Assembly: GCA_007125845.1 (NCBI GenBank)
Contig: SLCK01000004.1
Span: forward strand, 24,256 to 88,255
DNA from: Gemmatimonadota bacterium
GTDB lineage: Bacteria > Gemmatimonadota > Gemmatimonadetes > Longimicrobiales > Gaopeijiaceae
Reading direction: 5' to 3'
DNA: 64,000 nucleotides
Position numbers and translations under genes: made by a program. Within the stretch, counting starts at the first letter, position 1. Every line of letters begins with the position of its first letter. Positions 7,826-15,120 of the stretch are shown here, piece after piece. The notes below the pieces were generated by a model. It searched no databases, had not been told where the DNA came from, and saw only the letters and a list, made by a program, of their open reading frames with translations.

Positions 7826-10758
7826 GCCGGCACCTCCGGCCGAAGATCGTGGTTCGCGACCGAGGCGAGAAAGCCGCGACAGGGATCGTCGGGACGCAAC
7901 TCCTCGAGCGGTGCCGCGTCCCCCAGGAACCGGAGGAGGGCGATGTCCGCAACGGCTGGGTGATCCCGGACCATGCGGAGCAGCTCGGAGCGGAAGACGC
8001 CTCCCGAGGGATCGGTCCCCCTTTCCTTGCGCGCGAGCGGGTGAAGAAAGTGTCTGAGTGAGCGGTTCAACTCTTCGCGAGCCTGGGCGGCGGTCAGCTC
8101 GGCCCGGGCCGTGAAGTCCACTCGGACGCCCACTTCGAGGAAGCGGGGACAGAGGACCTGGATCTCCATGTGCATCGGGACGCGCGAAGTGAGAAAGGAC
8201 CGGATCCGGGCCGCCAGGTGCAGCCCGGGATGAGGGCGTCGCTCCCGGGCGGAGGGATCGCTCCGGTTCGCATCCGGAAGGACCACCAGCCCCACGTGGC
8301 CGGGCGCGCAGTCACTCTCCTCGGAGTGGTGCGGAAGGGCGCGCACGAGGCCGACCTCCGGGAAGCGGGTTCGGACCAGCTCCTCGAGGTCCCAGGCCGA
8401 GATGCCACGTCCCCGGTGACGGAGCTCGCCTCCGGCCCGGGTCAGGAAGGAGGGACGGCCCTCTGGCCCGCGTCCACCTCTGGATGGCGCGGGGTTCGAC
8501 ACCTCCTTGATTCCGGGGAGAGGCACGCGTAACCCCGTGACCTCCAACGCACCCAGGGGCTCGGAGGGGGTGTCATCCACCTCTTCTCGACCCGGGCTTG
8601 GGCGGTAGACGGCCTCGACCGCGTCCGGGATCAGCGCACGAACCGCTCCGATCCTCCGGGGTGCGGAGCTCTCGACCCGGATCCAGAACCCCCGGAGCTC
8701 CCCCCCTTCCGGTGCGCCTTCGGCCCAGTCGGAAGGGGCGACGAAGCGGACGAGTCCGGAGATTCTGAGCCCTTCGGTCCGGTCGTCGACCTCGAGTGGG
8801 GCCCAGCCGCCCTCCGACCGCCGGTATCTCCAATCTGGCGCCGTGCCCGCTCCGGCGCCCCCGCCCTCGCAGACGGTCGCCTCCTCCACAGCGAAGTAGA
8901 GGGACATTCGTTCGCCGGGATGGCTCCGGTCCAATCCCAGGTAGAACCGACCGGTGTCCTCCGAGAGCGAACGGCGGAAGGGAAAGCACTCTGAATCTTC
9001 GCCCCCGATCGCCCCCTCGTGATGGGGGAGGCCGAGCCCGTTCCGGGTGAGCACCCTGAGACCGAGCAGGGTACCCGAGCTGCTCGAGGATGCCGCAGCG
9101 GTGGCGTAGTCAACCCGAATCCGGCTCACGATCGGTGGGTCGGGCACCGGATTCTCCACGACCTGACTGTGCTCGCCGCGGGCGGCATGGTAGGCGTTCC
9201 TCTGAGCGGTGCGCTCATAGGCCTTCCATCCGAAGTCTCCCTCATCGAGGAGGACGCGGATGAAATGCCCCTCCCGTCGCCCCACGACGGTCGGACGGGA
9301 TGCCGCCCGTCCGCCGGCACCTTCCGTGGAACCGGGAAGGGGGGTGGACGGAAGGCTGGAGAGCTTCCCCGACGAGGCGATGGTTTCCCATGAGCCTTGC
9401 GTCCTCCGCTGCCACCGGAGGGTTGGGGAGCTGGCCCCTTTGGGCGAGTACATGGCCAGGGCATGAACGGTCGGGGGCAGTGCCTCGGGGTCCTCCACGT
9501 GCATGAGCGTCATGAGGAGGCTGCTGTCGAAGGCGTATTCCAACTCGGCGGCCTGGACGAGCTCGTAATGCGCGGGCTTGAGCGTGATGCCCGCCCCTGG
9601 AGAGGGGGCGGCATGCACCTCGATATCGACGCTGAGGGAGTGCAGGGGCTTTCCGAGGGCCTCGTCGCAGGCGAGGTAGAAGGAGTCGCCTCGACGGGGC
9701 ACGGGACCGAAGGGCTCGAACTCCTTCTCGAGGTCGAGCATGCCCCCGTTGTGGAACCCGGCCTCCGGGGAAAGCTTCCTTCCAAGCACGCGGAGGACCG
9801 CCTTCCGAAAGCGGAAGTCGAATGGGGAGGACGGGAGCGTGCTGCCCTCTTCGGGAAGGGGGGTGCGGACCCGCACCCACGGATCCTCGATCCCCGATGT
9901 GGGATCCGGCGCCACGGCACCCGGAGGGGTGATGCGCAGGACCACCCTCGATCCCGAAACGGTCTCCAGTCGAGCCCTCAGCTCCGGGCCGGAGATCTCT
10001 TCGACCCCGCAGGCGACCGGACCTTCGGAAGTGGACACCTCCCAGACCAGGCTCTCAAGGAGCGCCTTCGCCCCCGATGAGAGTCCCGCGAAGCCGAGTT
10101 CCACCTGGAGCCTGGCTTCGTCGCGGTCGTCGTGTCGGAGAAGCGGCGAGGCGAAGTACAGCTCGTGCGGAGCCGGCTCGTTTTCCTCACCGATTGCGAA
10201 CGGGTGAAAGGGAAGGGGAAGGTCTCCTTCCTCGGCGACTCGCCGCCGGATCCGGTCCCTGGTGGCCTCGCCCAGAACCGAGTGTGCCCCGACCGGACGG
10301 GCCCCCAGGACGGCGAGCGGTTCCTCGGTCCAGTACTCCCGGTCTTCCCCGAAGCGGTTCTTCCCGGCCAGGACTCGCGCCCCAGGTGGTAGGGCGGAGG
10401 GCAGTCGATGAGGATCCCCTTCCGCGGCGAGGACGACTCGGTCGGGGACGGGGTCGAGGGGACGCAGACCCAGGCGGTCTTCCAGGTACCACTCGAGGAA
10501 TCGTCCCGGAGTCTCGTCAAAGTGCTCGGCCAGCCCCGAATGGAGGTGCGCCAGCGTCCGCAGCAGGGCCTGCGACGGTTCCCGGGGATCGCGGACCCGG
10601 TCCCCGTCGAAGAGGAGGTCGGCCCAGGTATGGAGTCCTTCGTCGGGGTCGGCGAGGGTGGGGGGAAGGGCGAGCCTCCGAGCGATCCGCGCCAGCTGGG
10701 CTTCCACCTCCGCAGGGGACCGGAGGTCGGCGCGGTAGGGCGAACGATTCGTCGTCAC
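7822..10758 (-). CDS. eCIS large baseplate wedge protein (Afp11-like, baseplate J family)
   Basis: About 978 residues. The N-terminal 150 residues include helical segments and a DRLGLRPLDP motif. A long variable middle of beta-rich segments follows. The C-terminus carries the baseplate-J/gp47 type end, with PMHMEIQVLCPRFLEVGV and then AQAREELNRSLRHFLHPL and a final GGVFRSELLRMV segment. It is the biggest baseplate component and should contact both hub and neighbouring wedge proteins. The GTG overlaps the gp25 stop (GTGA); longer frames upstream run through the gp25 gene and are not the gene. Confidence 0.85.
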   Translation of the reverse strand: MTTNRSPYRADLRSPAEVEAQLARIARRLALPPTLADPDEGLHTWADLLFDGDRVRDPREPSQALLRTLAHLHSGLAEHFDETPGRFLEWYLEDRLGLRPLDPVPDRVVLAAEGDPHRLPSALPPGARVLAGKNRFGEDREYWTEEPLAVLGARPVGAHSVLGEATRDRIRRRVAEEGDLPLPFHPFAIGEENEPAPHELYFASPLLRHDDRDEARLQVELGFAGLSSGAKALLESLVWEVSTSEGPVACGVEEISGPELRARLETVSGSRVVLRITPPGAVAPDPTSGIEDPWVRVRTPLPEEGSTLPSSPFDFRFRKAVLRVLGRKLSPEAGFHNGGMLDLEKEFEPFGPVPRRGDSFYLACDEALGKPLHSLSVDIEVHAAPSPGAGITLKPAHYELVQAAELEYAFDSSLLMTLMHVEDPEALPPTVHALAMYSPKGASSPTLRWQRRTQGSWETIASSGKLSSLPSTPLPGSTEGAGGRAASRPTVVGRREGHFIRVLLDEGDFGWKAYERTAQRNAYHAARGEHSQVVENPVPDPPIVSRIRVDYATAAASSSSSGTLLGLRVLTRNGLGLPHHEGAIGGEDSECFPFRRSLSEDTGRFYLGLDRSHPGERMSLYFAVEEATVCEGGGAGAGTAPDWRYRRSEGGWAPLEVDDRTEGLRISGLVRFVAPSDWAEGAPEGGELRGFWIRVESSAPRRIGAVRALIPDAVEAVYRPSPGREEVDDTPSEPLGALEVTGLRVPLPGIKEVSNPAPSRGGRGPEGRPSFLTRAGGELRHRGRGISAWDLEELVRTRFPEVGLVRALPHHSEESDCAPGHVGLVVLPDANRSDPSARERRPHPGLHLAARIRSFLTSRVPMHMEIQVLCPRFLEVGVRVDFTARAELTAAQAREELNRSLRHFLHPLARKERGTDPSGGVFRSELLRMVRDHPAVADIALLRFLGDAAPLEELRPDDPCRGFLASVANHDLRPEVPA

Positions 10759-11174
10759 CGCTGCCCTCCTTCCTCCAGGTAGAAGGGGAAGACGAGCGAG
10801 TCCGGACGCCGGTGCGGATCCACGCGGAAGTCGATTCGCACGTCGATGCGGGGCGCACCCTCCGAGGCGGGCGTGGCTTCGACCTGCTCCACGATGGCCC
10901 GCGGCTCCCACCGGACGATGGCCCGCTCCACGTCGGCGGCGATCCGGAAGCAGGTCTCCCGCGAAGCGGGTTGGAAGATGTGCCGATCCACTCCGACTCC
11001 CCAGTTGGGCCTCATTGCCCGTTCGCGCAGGTGCGTCTGCAGGAGAATGCGGATGGCCTCCTTCACGTCGTTCGCTCCGGAGACGAGATCGACTCCGGGC
11101 CTGCTCCCGCCACGTCCAGTTCGCCAGCGGACCGGAAAGGCCCAGCCGGTTCCGAGATGGGAATCTCCGCTCAT
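10755..11174 (-). CDS. gp25-like baseplate wedge protein (Afp9-like)
   Basis: A 139-residue protein with the gp25/lysozyme-like fold pattern: GTGWAFPVRW at the N-terminus, a helix DVKEAIRILLQTHLRERAM, then RPNWGVGVDRHIF, a conserved element of T4 gp25, Afp9 and T6SS TssE relatives. It is a wedge component that helps nucleate sheath assembly. The ATG overlaps the stop of the PAAR gene (ATGA), and its stop overlaps the GTG of the next gene. Confidence 0.9.
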   Translation of the reverse strand: MSGDSHLGTGWAFPVRWRTGRGGSRPGVDLVSGANDVKEAIRILLQTHLRERAMRPNWGVGVDRHIFQPASRETCFRIAADVERAIVRWEPRAIVEQVEATPASEGAPRIDVRIDFRVDPHRRPDSLVFPFYLEEGGQR

Positions 11175-11449
11175 CCGCCGATCACCACCGTGGGAGAGCC
11201 GATCGCGGCGCTCGCGCCGCACCCCGAGAGGTCCCCGACCCGGAGAGCCGGTCGGCCCCCGATCACGACCGTGGCGCTTCCCATCGGAAAGGGACTGCTG
11301 GGAATGTGTCCGGGAGGCGGGATTGGACACGCGTGCATGTCTCCGGCGACGGCGGCGGGCATCCCTCCCACCAGGACCGTCGCCACGCCCGGTCCCACGA
11401 TCGTTCCTCCGTGCGTGGTCGTGTCGCCCATCCTCGCGGCCGGCGGCAT
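11171..11449 (-). CDS. PAAR-repeat spike-tip protein (Afp10-like)
   Basis: A 92-residue protein made of PAAR-type elements: ARMGDTTTHGGTIVGPG, then VLVGGMPAAVAGDMHACP and later RPALRVGDLSGCGA and SPTVVIGG. His and Cys residues are spaced as in metal-binding PAAR cones. It should cap the VgrG-like spike and sharpen the tip. I chose the ATG at 11449, 14 bases after the spike gene stop, because the family starts near MPPAARMGD. A purine-rich GGGAGGAGGAGGG precedes it as ribosome binding site. Confidence 0.9.
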   Translation of the reverse strand: MPPAARMGDTTTHGGTIVGPGVATVLVGGMPAAVAGDMHACPIPPPGHIPSSPFPMGSATVVIGGRPALRVGDLSGCGASAAIGSPTVVIGG

Positions 11450-11463
11450 CGCCCTCCTCCTCC

Positions 11464-13212
11464 CTACGAGTTGATCTTGACCAGCGAGCCCTGGATTCCC
11501 AGAACCGCCGAGGCTTCCAGGTCCAGGGTCGCTGACGACTGGATCGAGCACGGTCCAGTGGAGGACGCGTCGAGCTTGGCGCCTTCGAGCTCCACGGTAC
11601 CGGAGGGTGCCGAGATCGCGACGTCCTTTCCGGATCCCGCCTCGATGGTCACCCCGTCCGCCCCCAGCAGGATGCGGTTGCCCTCGGGGTCGCCCAGCTC
11701 GATCTCCCCGGAGCCGTCCGAGAGTCGAACGCGCCGGCCGTCGGAGGTTTCGAGGACGATCCCGGCTTCGTCGCCGTCCTCGAAGGTCACCCGGTGGCCT
11801 TCACGGCTGACGATCGTTCGGCGGTGATTCTCTTCCGTTGCCGTCTCCGGGGGCGAGCTGCTTCCGTTCCAGAGGGCGCCGACGACCACCGGGTAGCGGG
11901 GGTCTCCGCCCAGAAAGCTCACCAGGACCTCGTCGTCCGGCTCGGGGAGAAAAAAGTGTCCCCGATCCCCGCCGGCATCGGGTCGCCCGAGCCGGGCTCG
12001 CAGGGGCGGGAAGTCCGCATCGAGCCAGGGAAACCGCACCCGCACGCCGCCCCAGCCCTCCGGGTCGTCGAGGTCGGTGACCACGGCGGGGTGCACCCCG
12101 GTAGCCCGACCGCCCGGTCGCTCGGGCCGGGCCGAAGGGATCGGGGGATGACCGAGTTGGAATTCGGTCACGTAGCGATCGTGGTCCAGGAGGTGTCGCA
12201 CCGCGGTGAGGTACTGGGGACCGTTGAATCGAGTCCCCACCCCCTCGATCGCGACCAGCGTGTCGATCCGGAGGGCCGGCACGCCCAGCGACCGGCCTCG
12301 TCCCGACCGGAAAGCGAGCGATTCCCTGGTCATCCGGCCTCGGGCCCGGGCCTCGAGCTCGGCGGGGGGTATGGGACCCGGCTGCCCGAGTCGCTCGTGC
12401 CGGTCGGGCCAACCCGCCTCATCGAGCGTCTGTCTCAGGGACTCTCCGTTCCCGGAGGGCGAGCCCTCGCGGCCTGCCTCCAGCGAACCCTCTTCCGGAC
12501 TCTGACTCGCGGGATTCCAGCTCGACCTGTAGGACGCTTCCAGGCGTTCGAAGGACTCCTCTCCGACCTGCAGCTCCTGCACGTTGCCGCCCCAGCGCAG
12601 CGTCGCGACCGGGGGGTCCCCGAACTCGGGCGGCCGGAAGACAAGCGTCCGGTCCCTCACATAGAGGACCCATCCGAGCACGTGGGCGCGGCGCACGAGG
12701 TAGTCCCATGCCGACTCCCTCCACTGGACCAGGACGGGATGATCGGGACCGTCCTCACCTTGTTGGACCTCCAGTCCAGCCCCCTGCGCGATCGACCGGC
12801 ACGCTCCCAGGTCCGAGGTTTCCTCGAAGGCGCGCGATCTTCGGGGGCCTGCGAGCACGCTGCCCCTGCAGCGGCAGGCGACTTCCAGCGTCGGAACGCG
12901 GCCGGTCAGGAAGTTCCCCCGCACACCGGTGATCACCCCCGAGAAGACGGATTGAAGCTCGGCGCCGTAGCCCATCTGTACCTCGACCTCAGCTCCCGAG
13001 CGGAAGGGGCCTTCGTCGGAGTGCTTGATCCGGTCGGCCTCCTCGTCCCAGTTGCGAAGGAGGAGCTGGGCGCGCCCGAGGCGACCCACCTCCTCGTGGA
13101 CGTCCACCCTCAGGAGGTCCGAGCGAATGGACCGGGACAGGAGTTCCCCTCCGATGTGGATCGCGACGTCCGGTCGATCCGGGGGGCCGGACACGGGTAG
13201 GGTCCTCGACAT
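11464..13212 (-). CDS. VgrG-like central spike protein (Afp8-like)
   Basis: A 582-residue spike protein. The N-terminal two thirds (about 1-360) correspond to the gp27-like hub barrels (for example GAEVEVQMGY and VFSGVITGVRG). A gp5-type OB fold at about 375-460 has GGVRVRFPWLD and PEPDDEVLVSFLGGDPRYPV. The C-terminus (about 480-582) is a repetitive beta-helix needle with short VxLxxxxGxxIxL-type repeats. It forms the trimeric spike below the tube. ATG start, overlapping nothing: the upstream stop abuts it exactly. Confidence 0.93.
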   Translation of the reverse strand: MSRTLPVSGPPDRPDVAIHIGGELLSRSIRSDLLRVDVHEEVGRLGRAQLLLRNWDEEADRIKHSDEGPFRSGAEVEVQMGYGAELQSVFSGVITGVRGNFLTGRVPTLEVACRCRGSVLAGPRRSRAFEETSDLGACRSIAQGAGLEVQQGEDGPDHPVLVQWRESAWDYLVRRAHVLGWVLYVRDRTLVFRPPEFGDPPVATLRWGGNVQELQVGEESFERLEASYRSSWNPASQSPEEGSLEAGREGSPSGNGESLRQTLDEAGWPDRHERLGQPGPIPPAELEARARGRMTRESLAFRSGRGRSLGVPALRIDTLVAIEGVGTRFNGPQYLTAVRHLLDHDRYVTEFQLGHPPIPSARPERPGGRATGVHPAVVTDLDDPEGWGGVRVRFPWLDADFPPLRARLGRPDAGGDRGHFFLPEPDDEVLVSFLGGDPRYPVVVGALWNGSSSPPETATEENHRRTIVSREGHRVTFEDGDEAGIVLETSDGRRVRLSDGSGEIELGDPEGNRILLGADGVTIEAGSGKDVAISAPSGTVELEGAKLDASSTGPCSIQSSATLDLEASAVLGIQGSLVKINS

Positions 13213-13887
13213 TCAGCGCTCCAGGGGCGGGAGGATCAACTCGAGTCCCGAGGGGAGCTCGCGGGGATTTTCGAGCCCGTTCACCTCCGCCAGCGGCCTC
13301 CAGTAGCGGGTGTCCCCGTAAACCTGCTGGGCGATAGCGTCGATCGACTGACCTTCCTCGACGGTCCAGCTCTGGTAGAGGTCGGGCGAGGAGGCCCGTT
13401 CCCGGTTCACCCTCTCCTGCTCGCCCATCACCTCTTCGAACGAGGCCGAGATCCGGGCGCGGAGGGGTTCGCCGGCACGGTCGAAGAGGACGAAGGCGGC
13501 CGTTGCAGTCTTGAGGACGCACGGCAGGTCCAGCGGTCCCCAGCGCACCCTCAGGTATGCGGGTCGGTGATCCTCGCCCCGAAAGCGCATCAAGCCGAGG
13601 AACTCCTTCACCCGCTCGGTCACGGGACCCGGGTCCCCGATCACCCCCGTGCCGTCCAACAGGAAGGTCACCGAGAGTTGGTCGGGAAGACCGTGCGCGA
13701 ACGCCGTTGCGGGGCGGCTCGTCCCCTGCGTCGGAGGAGAGTCGTACCGATTCGCCCGCGTGAGGGAATAGTCGGATGGGTTGAAGAGGACCACCCATTC
13801 TCCGTCGGCCTCGTCGAATTCGTGGTCCGGATAGGTCTCGATCACCAACTTGTCGAGCTGCCGGTCGTCGAACTCGTGGGTTCCCAT
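13213..13887 (-). CDS. LysM-containing baseplate hub protein (Afp7-like)
   Basis: A 224-residue protein. The N-terminal part has VVLFNPSDYSLTRANRYDS and LSVTFLLDGTG, typical of eCIS hub proteins that bind the inner tube. The C-terminal LysM domain (about 170-220) contains SWTVEEGQSIDAIAQQVYGD and ends in LELILPP. In phage and eCIS the equivalent protein (gp53/Afp7) anchors the tube to the spike. ATG start one base after the DUF5908 stop codon. Confidence 0.9.
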   Translation of the reverse strand: MGTHEFDDRQLDKLVIETYPDHEFDEADGEWVVLFNPSDYSLTRANRYDSPPTQGTSRPATAFAHGLPDQLSVTFLLDGTGVIGDPGPVTERVKEFLGLMRFRGEDHRPAYLRVRWGPLDLPCVLKTATAAFVLFDRAGEPLRARISASFEEVMGEQERVNRERASSPDLYQSWTVEEGQSIDAIAQQVYGDTRYWRPLAEVNGLENPRELPSGLELILPPLER

Positions 13888-13888
13888 C

Positions 13889-14068
13889 TCAGGGTCCCCA
13901 TTCCAGGCGCAGTCGCGCCAGGACCTCTTCCGTCACTCGGCGCACCAGCTCGTCGGAAGGCTCGACGGCGCCCCCGTCCCGGTTCGCTTCGTCGCCCGAG
14001 CCCGAGCCTCGATCTGATTCAGGACGCATGACGACCTCGCTGGTGATCTCCCCGATGATGACCGGCAT
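13889..14068 (-). CDS. DUF5908-type small eCIS protein (Afp6-like position)
   Basis: A 59-residue protein not easily seen because of its size. It begins MPVIIGEITSEVVMR, the hallmark of DUF5908 peptides found next to tube genes in eCIS clusters, has a Gly/Asp/Ser-rich middle and ends with a helix VRRVTEEVLARLRLEWG. It is preceded by a good Shine-Dalgarno sequence AAAGGAGA about 9 bases upstream and an 83-base spacer after the second tube gene. Its function is unknown; the location suggests a baseplate or tube-junction role (inference). Confidence 0.82.
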   Translation of the reverse strand: MPVIIGEITSEVVMRPESDRGSGSGDEANRDGGAVEPSDELVRRVTEEVLARLRLEWGP

Positions 14069-14151
14069 TGAGTCCGTTCTCCTTTGTTTAGGATTTCATG
14101 GGCTTCTGCGTGCGCCCCGGAGCGCCCGCATCGTCGTGCATTCCGTGATGG

Positions 14152-14601
14152 CTACTCGCGGATACGGATCCCGCGATGGGCAATCTCGATCGTCTCGAAG
14201 GCGACCTCCGGGGAGAGGCTCTGGAGCTCGGGGCCCGTCCATTTCACCGGGAATCCGCCGGTGAAGGCCCAGACGCGCAGTGGCTCGCTCCCCGCCTCGG
14301 GCGAGGAGAGGAGGTGGACCTCGCCCTCCTTCGGTGCCACGGTGCCCTCTTCGAGCCATTGGACGAACCAGTCCCAGAGATCGGTGCCCTGCGCGATGCC
14401 GCGCTTCAAGACGAGGAGGGGCGGGCGGCCCTGCGAGGGCAGGGTCCAGGTGAATCGATTCTCACCGCCCTCGTGATACTCCTCGGTGGCGACCTCCAGT
14501 GAGAGGCCCGAGCACTCGCTGCATCGGATCTCGCCCACATCCTCGACCTCGATGCGGAAGAGGAAGTTGACGAAGGGGTCGTCGTCCCGGCGTTCGCCCA
14601 T
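14152..14601 (-). CDS. second inner tube protein (Afp5-like, gp19 family)
   Basis: A 149-residue tube-fold protein: FLFRIEVEDVGEIRCSECSG, a YHEGGEN loop, LVLKRGIAQG and WFVQWLEEG follow the order seen in T4 gp19/Hcp-like eCIS tube proteins. It differs from the first tube protein in its two Cys and the longer N-terminus, matching the Afp1/Afp5 split, where the Afp5 type forms the tube start next to the baseplate. The ATG overlaps the first tube gene stop, giving translational coupling. Confidence 0.9.
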   Translation of the reverse strand: MGERRDDDPFVNFLFRIEVEDVGEIRCSECSGLSLEVATEEYHEGGENRFTWTLPSQGRPPLLVLKRGIAQGTDLWDWFVQWLEEGTVAPKEGEVHLLSSPEAGSEPLRVWAFTGGFPVKWTGPELQSLSPEVAFETIEIAHRGIRIRE

Positions 14602-15035
14602 CAGGTGCTGATCTTCAGGCCTTCGTGCGCGAACTCGAGGGTCTCGATCGCAATTTCATTGCCGGTCCCGTCCAGGGACGGCCCCTCCACCTTCACGGGC
14701 CAGGCCTGGGTCATCTGCCAGGTCATCACCGGCTCATGTTCCTCATTCAGGAGCGAGACGGTCACGTCGCGTCTCTCGACGGCCCCGGCCTGCAGGGTGT
14801 TCCACCACTCCCAGAAGCCGTTGGCCGAGCTCATGATCCCTCGCTTGAGGGTCACGTTGCCGTACTTCTTCAGTCCGGGAATCTTCCGGGGGGAGAGTTG
14901 CTTGTCGGCTCCGCCCCGATACTCGATCGGCTCGGACTCCATCGTGAGGCCGCTCACTTCGGAGAAGTTTACGGCGTCGTCGTCATCCCCCCACTGCACC
15001 TGGAAGTGAAGGGCGGTCAGCGGATAGTTCGACAT
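14601..15035 (-). CDS. inner tube protein (Afp1-like, gp19 family)
   Basis: A 144-residue tube subunit with FQVQWGDDDDAVNFSEVSG, EYRGGADKQLSPRKIPG, NVTLKRGIM and WEWWNTLQ, the standard pattern of the major eCIS tube protein. It stacks as hexamers inside the sheath. It has its own spacer (85 bases after the sheath stop) with GGAG 9 bases before ATG, fitting a need for many copies. Confidence 0.93.
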   Translation of the reverse strand: MSNYPLTALHFQVQWGDDDDAVNFSEVSGLTMESEPIEYRGGADKQLSPRKIPGLKKYGNVTLKRGIMSSANGFWEWWNTLQAGAVERRDVTVSLLNEEHEPVMTWQMTQAWPVKVEGPSLDGTGNEIAIETLEFAHEGLKIST

Positions 15036-15120
15036 GCTCTGAGGCTCCGTGGGATTGGGAGGTTGCGTTCACGGCGTCCGCGCGAAGCGGCGGACCCGTT
15101 CCGGACTGGCGACCCGATGC